A stretch of 64,000 nucleotides of DNA. It comes from Prorocentrum cordatum. Taxonomy: Eukaryota; Sar; Dinophyceae; Prorocentrales; Prorocentraceae. The notes beneath the pieces were generated by a model. The model was not told where the DNA came from. It did no database searches and worked only from the letters and a program-made list of their open reading frames with translations. Positions 28,466-36,827 of the stretch are shown here, one piece after another; the stretch's first letter is position 1, and every line of letters starts with the position of its first letter. The stretch is taken from assembly GCA_963575745.1 (NCBI GenBank), contig CAUYUJ010000359.1, positions 1 to 64,000 of the forward strand. Reading direction: 5' to 3'. The translations under genes and the position numbers were made by a program.

Positions 28466-29417
28466 TGTTGATGATGATGATGCTGGTGATGGTGATGGTG
28501 GTGGTGATGGTGGTGATAATGCTGATGATGATGGTGCTGATGGTGATGCTGATGCTGCTGCTGCTGATGATGATCATTGCGATTGTGATCATGATGATGA
28601 TGGTGATGGTGACGATGATGATGATAATAATGATGCTGATACGTGTGATTATGATGTTCCTGGTGATGCTGGTGATGCGGACGATGGTTAAAACAATGTC
28701 GATCGCAGTGTGTTGATGGTGATGCTGGTGGTGATAATGATGATGATGGTTTGGGCTGTGGTGATGCTGATGGTGGTGGTGATGTGACGATGCTGATGAT
28801 GATGCTGAAATGATGCTGATGATGAACATGAGTTTGATACTGATGTTGGTGATGATGCTGACGATGATGGTGTTGATGATGCTGATGCTAATGCTGATGG
28901 TGGTGATGCTAATGAATATGATGTTGATGATTATGTTCATGATGATGCTGATGGTGATGGTGATGATGCTGATGTTGATGATGCTGCTGATGATGATGAC
29001 GATTGATGATGAAGATGATGATGATGGCGATACTGACGATGATGATGGTGATGATGATACTTGTGATGCTGATGATGCTGCTGATGAACATGATGACAAT
29101 GCTGATGGCAGTGATGCCGATTATGATGATGATTATGATGTTGCTGATGATGATAATGGTGATGCTGATGCTGATGGGGGTGGTGATGTGCATAATGATG
29201 GTCTCGGTGGTGATGATGATGATGGTGGTTGTGATGCTGACGATGGCGATTTTAATGCTGATGAGGATGATTATGATGATGGTGGTGATGATGATTAGGA
29301 TGAGGATGATGATGCTGATGAGGATGCTGATGCTGACGTTGTTGAGTATGATGCTGATGCTGCTGATGATGATGATGGTGTTGGTGGTGGTTGTGATGAT
29401 GATTGTTGTGATGCTGC

Positions 29418-29452
<35 letters not shown>

Positions 29453-29546
29453 GTGATGCTGCTGATGATGATGATGCTGCTGCTGTTGATGATGATGATG
29501 ATGATGGCAGTGGCGGTGTTGGTGGTGGTGGTGGTGGTGGTGGTGG

Positions 29547-29608
<62 letters not shown>

Positions 29609-29655
29609 GCTATGCTGCTGCTGCTGATGCTGCTGATGATGATGCTGATGATGAC
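28458..29655. repeat. 1.2-kb degenerate GAT/GCT repeat
   Basis: GATGATGCTGATGGTGATG-type units, largely hexamers, with a purer (GAT)n core near 29420-29620 and a (GGT)n patch near 29520-29547. Reading frames in it encode Asp-, Met- or Ile-rich junk and are not called. Confidence 0.93.
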
Positions 29656-29799
29656 GATGAGGAGGAGCAGGAGGAGGCGGAGGAGGAGGGGGAGGAAGAG
29701 GAGGATGGGGGGAGGAGGAGGAGGACCTGGGGATTTCTCCCCCTCCAGCCCATCAGGGGCTGGAGGACTCCTGCCCCCCTCCCTCCCTCCCCCTCTGAT

Positions 29800-29950
29800 C
29801 TGGATCAATTCGCCCCCACGCGTTCTGGACTGTCCTCAGGGCGCTCTGGAGCGCTCCCGAGCGGCCGCGGCGCTCGACACATCACCCCGAAATTGCCGGA
29901 TGTCAGAGATTCCTGAGTTTTGTCTCGGGCCGATGCTGCCCCAGTCCTGA
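29800..29950 (+). CDS. candidate terminal exon
   Basis: The + frame reads RVLDCPQGALERSRAAAALD then RMSEIPEFCLGPMLPQS and a stop at 29950. TGTCCTCAG at about 29840 could be an acceptor inside it. Third positions are moderately G/C-rich. Short and unsupported by homology. Confidence 0.25.
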
Positions 29951-29955
29951 CTGCG

Positions 29956-30270
29956 TCCGGTATCGACTGCGCGTCAGAGTGGCTCTTCGCCGGAGTGACC
30001 TTTATAGTGCGGGCTCACCAGGGTCCCCCTGATCGCTGAGCGCGATGCGACAGCGGCTGCTCGCGCGCTTGGATTTGGCCCCCTCGCGCCCCTCCGTGCT
30101 CCGCGACCAAGGGTCACTCTTACCCAGGGTCACTCATGCGTGTAGTCGAAGGTAGACGAGGAGGAAGTTTCCCCCCTCCCCCCTCAGCTCCGGGCGTCGC
30201 CACAAAGAGTCGCCACAGTTGGTTGTTCCGGCTTTGCACGTATCCAGAGGCCTATTTCCCAGGCCCCGCG
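29956..30270. other. unassigned
   Basis: Contains a short + frame MRQRLLARLDLAPSRPSVLR near 30046. Nothing firm. Confidence 0.3.
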
Positions 30271-30274
30271 GCCG

Positions 30275-30931
30275 TCAAGGCATAATTCCGGGATGGAATG
30301 GACACCCAGGCCCCGGGAAGAGGTCACGATCCCCGGGGGCCCATGTCGCGTGAACAATGAATCGTCGGAGGAGAGGGCTCATTATGCTTTCCCGTCCCCT
30401 CGGGCTTCCTCGTCCTCCTCCTGCAGGGATCGAGCATCGATGGGGCGAGGAAGAAAAGGAGGTGGAGGATGAGGGTGGGATCGAGGATCCAGAACCAAGG
30501 GAACAGGATAAGGAGCTGGAACATCGAGGGGAGCAGAGCTTGAAGTGAGATGGCTTTGGGAAGACATAGCCCCTGTGGCGGGCCTGGCCTCCTTGTGTCA
30601 CCAACCTGGAGAGCACGGTGGTCGCATGCGTCCGTCCTGTTTGACAATGAAAGTCAGGGCAACCATTGGGCAACAAAAAGGTCGTGACCTGGGGAGCGTC
30701 CCTGTAAACCTTGAGACTTCGCACATCCGCACCAGACCATCCAGCAACGACGACCAGGCGCGCTGCATCGATTATGTAAGTGCGGGCGCACGCAGTGGAA
30801 CCGAGAGGGTGCAGCCGGCAAATCGAAGATGGGGATCTGGCCGAGCAGCTCCAGGACTGGAACGCACACATGTAATCGTGGATCTTCCATGAGAGCGTCT
30901 TGGCTACTTCCCTGGGCCATCTTGGGTCCAT
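30275..30931 (-). CDS. candidate coding region, 218-codon minus frame
   Basis: The longest non-repetitive frame in the window. It starts MDPRWPREVAKTLSWKIHD and includes YIIDAARLVVVAGWSGADV, then SLKVYRDAPQVTTFLLPNG, with a Ser/Pro-rich middle and a stop at 30275. Third positions are about two-thirds G/C. On the opposite strand a 115-codon frame (30545-30892) is also plausible and ends an exon-like stretch with a consensus GTAAGT at 30776, so the strand is unresolved. No family is recognised. Confidence 0.3.
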   Translation of the reverse strand: MDPRWPREVAKTLSWKIHDYMCAFQSWSCSARSPSSICRLHPLGSTACARTYIIDAARLVVVAGWSGADVRSLKVYRDAPQVTTFLLPNGCPDFHCQTGRTHATTVLSRLVTQGGQARHRGYVFPKPSHFKLCSPRCSSSLSCSLGSGSSIPPSSSTSFSSSPHRCSIPAGGGRGSPRGRESIMSPLLRRFIVHATWAPGDRDLFPGPGCPFHPGIMP

Positions 30932-31479
30932 TCAGGATGCATCTGGGGCCCCTCGTGAGGACGGAATCGGAAGAGGGTGGAGGAGGAAAAGGGGGGAGGG
31001 AGGCGTCCGAGCAGGAGCGAGGATACAGGTCGCCGTTCTTTTATGTATTGTTTCGCCGATCGGCGCGGACACCCGTCCCCCCTCTCCTACCCCCCCCCGC
31101 TGGACCAGATCGTGGCCGCTCTTGGCGGGTGGCTTCGCTTCTGGCGACTGGTGGCGGCACCCCTCCCCCCCCCCCCAGTTTGCTTTTGCGCGCGCGACTG
31201 GCAGAAGCCGATCGACTCAGCACCCGCCCAGACCCAGACCCCCTCCCTCCCCTCACCCTTCGGCCAAATGTCGAAGCCCCGGGGGCGGACAAGAGGGAGG
31301 TGATGACTAGGGGGGGGTGATTTCCTTGCGGGGGCCATGAGATCTCCCCAGATTTCATGGCGCTGGTTCTTCTCTCAATGCGTCCCTGGCCCCCCATCTT
31401 GGGCCGCGCAAAGGCCGCCGGTCATGATTTGTGACCCTTTTCCTCTTGGACGCCCCCCTCTCGGAAGCCCGCGAAAAAT
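30932..31479. other. unassigned
   Basis: Open frames in all three + frames from 30900 to 31310 and on minus. C-homopolymers at 31086 and 31167. No gene supported. Confidence 0.3.
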
Positions 31480-31675
31480 GATCCCGGCGAAGGGCCCGAC
31501 CACATGCAATTGCGAGTGCCGTCGTTGCGGGTATCGCTCTCGGGGGATCTCCTCACGGGGCCACGAAGCATGCGGGGGGTGTGCCGAGGCGCGGCGCGGG
31601 GCTGCCCGGTGGGCGCTGCCACGGGTGCTTCAGGCGGAACGCACCACGGGGCCGCGAAAAGTCCCCCGGAAATAA
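31480..31675 (-). repeat. inverted fragment of array unit Q (end plus one or two monomers)
   Basis: ACCACATGCAATTGCGAGTG, then GGGGCCACGAAGCATGCGGG, matches the reverse complement of the right end of array 2 (26757-26875). It continues into a diverged monomer GGTGCTTCAGGCGGAACGC. It is the only dispersed copy I found in reverse orientation. Confidence 0.7.
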
Positions 31676-31818
31676 GCAAAACAAACAAACAAAACAAACA
31701 AACAAACAACAAAACGCCTGTCAGAGGGGGGGGGGGGGCAGGGAGGAGGCGAGGCGGCGAGGAGCCCCAGGGGCCCTCAGGGCGCCGCACCCTCCGCCGC
31801 GAGAGAGAGAGAGAGAGG

Positions 31819-31930
31819 CGTTCGTGGAGGGCTGCCAGAAGCTCGGCCTGGAGGGCTGCCCCGCCTCTGCCGACAGGCCTCCCGCCCGAGGGGCGGGGCG
31901 CGCCGCCGGGAGGCCTTTTGGGTGGGGGTG
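31819..31930 (+). CDS. candidate exon, AFVEGCQKLGLEG patch
   Basis: After GAGAGAGAG the + frame reads AFVEGCQKLGLEGCPASAD then RPPARGAGRAAGRPFGWG, with nearly all third positions G or C until a G-homopolymer at 31931. The AG just upstream could serve as acceptor. No family is recognised. Confidence 0.4.
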
Positions 31931-32006
31931 TGGGGGGGGGGGGGGGGGGGGGGGGGCGGACCTCGCGCCTCTCGCGGCGTCCTCGAGGATCGAGAGGGAG
32001 TAGGAT

Positions 32007-32204
32007 CGGCGGCGAGCGAGGGGGGGGAATTGAGAAGGAGAAGATCTTCTCAGAAGGCGGCGGGACTTCTCAGAAGCCCTCGCGCCTTCTGAGAAGTTGT
32101 TTCTGTCTTCGGGGAAGGCTTAGAACACTTCTCAGAAGTCTGGGGAACTTTCGAGCCTTCTGAGAATGCACGCCTCTTCTCACTTCCCCCCGTGGCTCGC
32201 CGCC
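32007..32204 (+). mobile_element. element H, copy 3, best ends
   Basis: CGGCGGCGAGCGAGGGGGGG and the inverse CCCCCCGTGGCTCGCCGCC enclose repeated TTCTCAGAAG palindromes. Length 198 bp. The following 32205-32529 is unassigned apart from short GATCGAGGATCGA and CCATGGATTTG repeats. Confidence 0.75.
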
Positions 32205-32529
32205 TAGAGGAGGATCGATGATCGAGGATCGAGAAGGATCAGGGGATCGCAAACATGGATCGAGGTGGGCGTGGATTGGCGACGGGTCCCGCGTCCATGG
32301 GAAATCGTGGATTTCCGCCGCCGAACGAGGTGGCACCGACCGCATTTTGGGGAGGGCACTTCAGCCGATCCATGGATTTGGCGACCGCGCGCCAAATCCA
32401 TGGATCGCTAATCCATGTTTGCGCGCCCCCGGAAGGAGGAGGGTCGAAGATCGATGTGGATGAGGATCGATGTGGATGTCGATGGGCCTTTGGGGGTGAG
32501 CTCGATCTGGAGCGTAAGGAGGACGTTCT

Positions 32530-32750
32530 AGGCCTCCCAGATGGGGTCGGAGTAGATGGGGTCGGAGGATCGCTGATGCATCGCCGATGCATCGGCGATG
32601 CATCAGCGATGTGGCTCGATGTGAGGCATAATTTTCTCCACGCTGACGTCGCCGATGCATCGCCGACGTCACCAGTGCATGGCCGATGCATCTGCGACGC
32701 ATCGCCGATGTATCAGCGATGCGACCCCATCTGCTCGGACCCCATCCAGA
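32530..32750 (+). mobile_element. element F, copy 4
   Basis: AGGCCTCCCAGATGGGGTCG to CTCGGACCCCATCCAG, with GATGCATCG units inside. The right end is cut short where element D copy 3 begins. Confidence 0.72.
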
Positions 32751-32756
32751 AAGCTT

Positions 32757-32915
32757 TACACCCTGCTTATCTCCAGGGTGCCCTGGGTTTCTTGGGTTTT
32801 GATGGTTTTGCTATGGAAAGCGTGGCGTTCCCCACACCAAGAATCAATGGACGTCCTGGGGTCTCAGGGTTGGGTTTCTGAATGAAGGTTTCTTATGGTC
32901 GAGCTCCTACTCTGC
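32757..32915 (+). mobile_element. element D, copy 3, left end truncated
   Basis: CTTATCTCCAGGGTGCCCTG and GTCCTGGGGTCTCAGGGTTG as in other D copies. Directly adjoins F copy 4, so one interrupted the other. Confidence 0.65.
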
Positions 32916-33117
32916 ATGAATCCACGCTTGTTCCGGGAGTACGCATTGCGCAAGTATTCGTATCACGCGGCCAGTCTCGCGGATCGATGGGGCCGTGCTC
33001 TTGTACACAGCCGGGCGCGTACGTCCTTTTCGTGGGCGCCCCACTCGAGGGGGGAGGGGCAGGTAAAGGGTGTGCGGGGGGGAGGGTGGGCATCGAACAA
33101 CAAAAGCACGTACTTTT

Positions 33118-33205
33118 CACAACATGTGATTTCTCGGAGGTCCGCGCTGAGTTTACGGATCGGCGTTGGGCCCCCCATGGCGGCGCCTCCGGAGGAGGAA
33201 GGTGG
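33118..33205 (+). mobile_element. foldback element L, copy 5
   Basis: CGGAGGTCCGCGCTGAG and TTGGGCCCCCCATGGCGGCG. Right arm partial. Confidence 0.45.
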
Positions 33206-33246
33206 TTTGGCCCCCGTCCTTTCTTTCATCCTGCCCTCCCCTAGGG

Positions 33247-33406
33247 TTAAGTCGGGCGTGTACCTCTACAGGAGTGGTATTCAAAAATAGTAGATAATAA
33301 TCTGGGGACGACTTTTCATCTTTTGGGTGACTACGTGTGAGTTTTTTCCAGCCTAGTTTGAATTCTTCCTCTAGGGTCCGCCTGTAGGAGGACACGCCCG
33401 GCCCAA
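33247..33406 (+). mobile_element. element A, copy 4, with target duplication
   Basis: TTAAGTCGGGCGTGTACCTC to GGACACGCCCGGCCCAA, 160 bp, core TAATCTGGGGACGAC. CCCTAGGG at 33239-33246 and CCCTAGCG at 33407-33414 (7 of 8) flank it. Confidence 0.85.
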
Positions 33407-33429
33407 CCCTAGCGGAACAATAAGCGGCA

Positions 33430-33490
33430 TAAGCATATTGTCTTGGAGGTCCGCGCGGATGACTTGGATCGGGGCTGGACCCTTCAAGCC
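33430..33490 (+). mobile_element. foldback element L, copy 6, partial
   Basis: TTGGAGGTCCGCGCGGATGA and CTTGGATCGGGGCTGGACCC resemble the L left arm. Confidence 0.4.
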
Positions 33491-34185
33491 CTCCTTCCGC
33501 TTCCGAGGCCTGCCTGGAGTGCCTTTTATGCTCGGGTCCGGCCTCGCTGCGTCGCAGAGCCGCAGCATGAGGGGGGAATGGGGACGGGGGGCGACAGGGT
33601 GTGCCTCCCTTTGCCTCGTGCCTCCACGCAAGCCCTTGGAGAGTATGTTTCTTTTGTGTACCCTCTGGGCTATAACGCGCGTTGTGCCCCCTGCCCCCCC
33701 CCCCCTTCCCCTCCCATGGCGTAACGCTCCCCCCCTCAGTGCGTCCCCTGTACTGCCACAGTGCGTCTGGCACCACAGTCTGGGGGGTGGCGCTCTCCCC
33801 GTCCCCGCCCCCCCGCTCACCCCCATAACGCCCGTTATGGCCGCGAGTAAAAAAATGCGCTCCTGGAGCGCCCGGGCTTGCGCAGGCAGGTCGGGGGGGG
33901 GGATGAGGAGGGGGAGCAGCATAATAGGGGAAGAGAGTTCACGGCAGGACCAGAAGGGAGACGAGCAGGATGTAGGCGAGGGAGGGCGACGAGGAGGTGG
34001 GGGGAGGGCAGGAGGAGGAGGAGAGGCAGGGCCGTGCAGGAGGAGGAAAGGAGGAGGAGAAGTGGACTCAGCGCGCGCAGGGGAGCTCGTGGCGGGAAGG
34101 GCAGGGCTGAAGAGCCGGAGGAGGCGGCGGCGGAGGAGAATGGTCTGGACATTTGGCCTCCCGAGCACGGCCCGTGCAGCGCAAG
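33491..34185 (+). other. long open + frame of doubtful coding value
   Basis: A + frame is open from 33438 to 34448 (336 codons) through Arg/Gly/Glu-rich and GGA-rich sequence. The minus strand is equally open as Ser/Pro/Leu. Only its end (34303-34390) has convincing coding composition. I treat the rest as repeat-driven. Confidence 0.35.
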
Positions 34186-34275
34186 AGGAGGATCGAGGAG
34201 GATCGAGGAGGAGGATCGAGGAGGACGAGGATCGAGGAGGACCGCGGAAAAGGAGGAGGAGGATCGAGGAGGACG
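34186..34275. repeat. GAGGATCGAG repeat
   Basis: Same unit as 10786-10949, here directly before a candidate exon. Confidence 0.8.
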
Positions 34276-34302
34276 AGGGGCGCAGGGCCCCGCAGCGGCC
34301 TG

Positions 34303-34390
34303 GGGCCAGGCTGTTCGAGCTGCTCGACATGGACCGCGTGCGCTACCTGACGTTCGCCGGCACGTGCTGGCTCGGGGGGATCGAGGAGGC
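34303..34390 (+). CDS. candidate exon, LFELLDMDRVRYLTFAG patch
   Basis: The + frame reads LFELLDMDRVRYLTFAGTCW then LGGIEEAPPS, with essentially every third position G or C. GCCCCGCAG and GGGGCCAG just upstream are possible acceptors. A G-run and element E copy 3 follow. Function unknown. Confidence 0.42.
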
Positions 34391-34418
34391 CCCGCCCTCG
34401 GGGGGGGGGTGGGGGTCC

Positions 34419-34580
34419 GGAGGGGGAAAGAACACACAGACACAATGAACCGTCGATTCCCAGGAAAATATGGGAAAATATGGGAAGTGGGGGGGGGGAA
34501 GACAAAAACCCAGAAAATATATGAAAATACGGGGAATCCTTTTCTTTGTGTGTATTTATTTGTGTGTCCCAGGGCCCCTT
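34419..34580 (+). mobile_element. element E, copy 3
   Basis: GGAGGGGGAAAGAACACACA to TTTGTGTGTCCCAGGGCCCC. Core CAGGAAAATATGGGAAAATA. Target duplication not clear. Lies between two coding-like patches. Confidence 0.8.
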
Positions 34581-34599
34581 CAGGGGGGCGCGCGCGCAG

Positions 34600-34820
34600 G
34601 GCTTCACCGAGCGCGCTCCTCTACTCGCAACGTGCCCACTCGGAAGGGTCCGAAAAAAAAACACGTGCTTGCCTCGATGTGGTGGATCGTGAGTCCCCCG
34701 CGGCGGATCCAGGCCATTTGCGAGTAGATACTCTGCGAGCAGTGGAACGCGCTTGCCCAGGGGTGGCTACTCGTCCCCCAGGTCCTCTTCGGGGACCACC
34801 ACCGAGAACTGGTCGGGGGC
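34600..34820 (+). repeat. dispersed repeat U, copy 1
   Basis: CTCTACTCGCAACGTGCCCA, CGATGTGGTGGATCGTGAG, CATTTGCGAGTAG and GGAACGCGCTTGCCCAG match 55965-56170 in order. The + frame KKKHVLASMWWIVSPPRRI is open here but its homologue at 55966 is not conserved, so it is probably not coding. Confidence 0.65.
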
Positions 34821-35058
34821 AGTCCGACCCGCCAGGTATGCATGTACTATGTTTCGCCCTGTTCCGAGGAGCACTCGAGGTATACTGGTACGTGACACCT
34901 ACAGCTTGCCGCCGAGGAAAGACGCTTTGTGAAGGAAACAGAAAAGATGACCTATCGGAGGGCCATCCCTCGACGGGGGAACGCGCGAGCGCTCTCCTGT
35001 ACTGGGCGACGCTCGGGCGTGCCATCTTCCAGGGGGTCCCCCCCCTTCCCCCCCCTAG

Positions 35059-35270
35059 TGTCTCTGGCGGCTCGGCAGAACCCGACCAGAGAGCTTCTGT
35101 CGCAGAGCAACGACCTGCAGACATCTACGGAGCACTCGGAGGTCCGCTCGGACTTCTTGGGGTCGGCGCCGGACGCTGCCCCTCCCCCCAGGGCTCCGCC
35201 GACCAGGGGAGGGAATTGTCCCCAGCAACAGGGTATATTCAACAAAGCTACGCTGACCCTGGACGTGTAA
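35059..35270 (+). CDS. probable terminal exon
   Basis: The sequence CCCCCCCTTCCCCCCCCTAG ending at 35058 is a textbook pyrimidine tract plus AG acceptor. The frame then reads [55 protein letters not shown] and NKATLTLDV, ending in TAA at 35268-35270. About 85-90% of third positions are G or C, well above the overlapping frames. The GT tract begins at the next base. The partner exons upstream are not certain and the family is unknown. Best single exon call in the window. Confidence 0.5.
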
Positions 35271-36796
35271 AAGGGGTGTGCGTGTGTGTATGTGTGCGTG
35301 TGTGTGTGCGTGCGTGTGTGTGCGTGCGTGTGTGCGTGTGTGTGTGTGTGCGTGTGTGTGTGTGTGTTTGTGTGTGTTTGTGTGTGCGCGTGTGTGCGTG
35401 TGTGCATCTGTGCGTGTGTGCGTGTGTGTGTGTGTTTGTGCGTGTGTGCGTGTGTGCGTGTGTGTTGTGTGTTGTGTATGTGCGTATGTGTGTGCATGTG
35501 GTTGTTTGTGTGCATGTGTGCGTGTGTGCGTGNNNNNNNNNNNNNNNNNNNNNNNNNNNNNNNNNNNNNNNNNNNNNNNNNNNNNNNNNNNNNNNNNNNN
35601 NNNNNNNNNNNNNNNNNNNNNNNNNNNNNNNNTGTGTGCGTGTGTTTGTATGTGGGCGTGTGTGCGTGTGTGTAAGTGTGTGTGTGTGGGAGTGTGTGCG
35701 TGTGTGTGTGTGTTTGTGTGTGCGTGTGTGTGTGTGTGTGCGTCTGTTTGTGTGTGCGTTTGCGCGTGTGTGGGTCGCGGTTGGTGTGGTGGGGTGAGGG
35801 TGGGCGGGGCGTGGGGGTGTGGGGGTAGGGGTGGCGGGGTGAGAGTGGGAGTGGGGGTGGGGGTTTGGGTGGGGCTGGGGGTTGGGCTCGGGGTGGGAGT
35901 GGGGGTGGGAGTGTCGGTGTGGGTGTGGGCGTGGGTGTGGGGGTGGGGGTGAGGGGGTGTGGGGGTGTGGGGTCTAGGTCTAGGTCTGGGTCTGGGTCAG
36001 GGTCTAGGTCTGGGTCTGGGTCTGGGTTTTGGTCTGGGTCTGTGGCTGGGTCTGGGTCTGGGTGTGTTCGTGTCCGTGTGCGTGTGCGTGTGCGTGTGCG
36101 TGTGCGTGTGGGTGCGTGTTGGTGAGTGTGGGTGAGTGGTTGTGCGTGTGCGTGGGTGAGTGCGTGCGTGCGTGCGTGCGTTCGTGCGTGCGTGCGTGCG
36201 TGGGTGCGTGGGGTGCGTGTGTGCGCGGGTGCGCGGGTGCGTGGGTGCGTGGTTGCGTGGGTGCGTCGGTGTGTGGGTGCTTGGGTGTGTAGGCGTGTGG
36301 GTGTGGGTGTGTAGCTGTGTGTCGGTGTGTGGGTGTGTGTGTCGGTGTGTGGTTGTGTGGGTGTGTGGGTGTGTGGGTGCGTGTGCGTTTGCGTGCGCGG
36401 CTGCGTGTGCGTTCGCGTGTGCGTGTGCGCGCGCGTGTGTGTGTGTGTGGGTGGTGTGTGGTGTGTGGTGTGTGGGTGGTGCGTGTGTGTGTGTGTGTGT
36501 GTCTGAGTTAATGTCTGTGTCTGTGTGTGTGTCGGTGTGTGTGTGTGTCCGTGTCTGTGCCTCGGTCTGTGTCTGTGGTTGTGTGTGTGTGTCTGTGTTT
36601 GTATCTGGGTGTGTGTTTGTGTCTGCGTCTGTGGCTGTGCGTGTGCGGGGCAGGGTAGTGGAGGGGGGGGGGCGTGTGTGCGTGTGTGCGTGTGTGCGTG
36701 GTGCGTGCTTGCGTGCGTGCTTGCGTGCGTGTTTGCGTGCGTGCGTGTGAGTGTGCGTGTGTGTGTGTGCGTGTGCGTGTGCGTGTGCGTGTGCGT

Positions 36797-36827
<31 letters not shown>

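Noticed and set aside
28407-29808. Ile/Ser/Thr- or Asp-rich proteins in the GAT tract
   Set aside because: All are translations of a degenerate trinucleotide repeat. No non-repetitive core and several frames open.
34600-34727. Exon reading KKKHVLASMWWIVSPPRRI
   Set aside because: The homologous copy at 55966 does not preserve the frame, so it is more likely dispersed repeat U.
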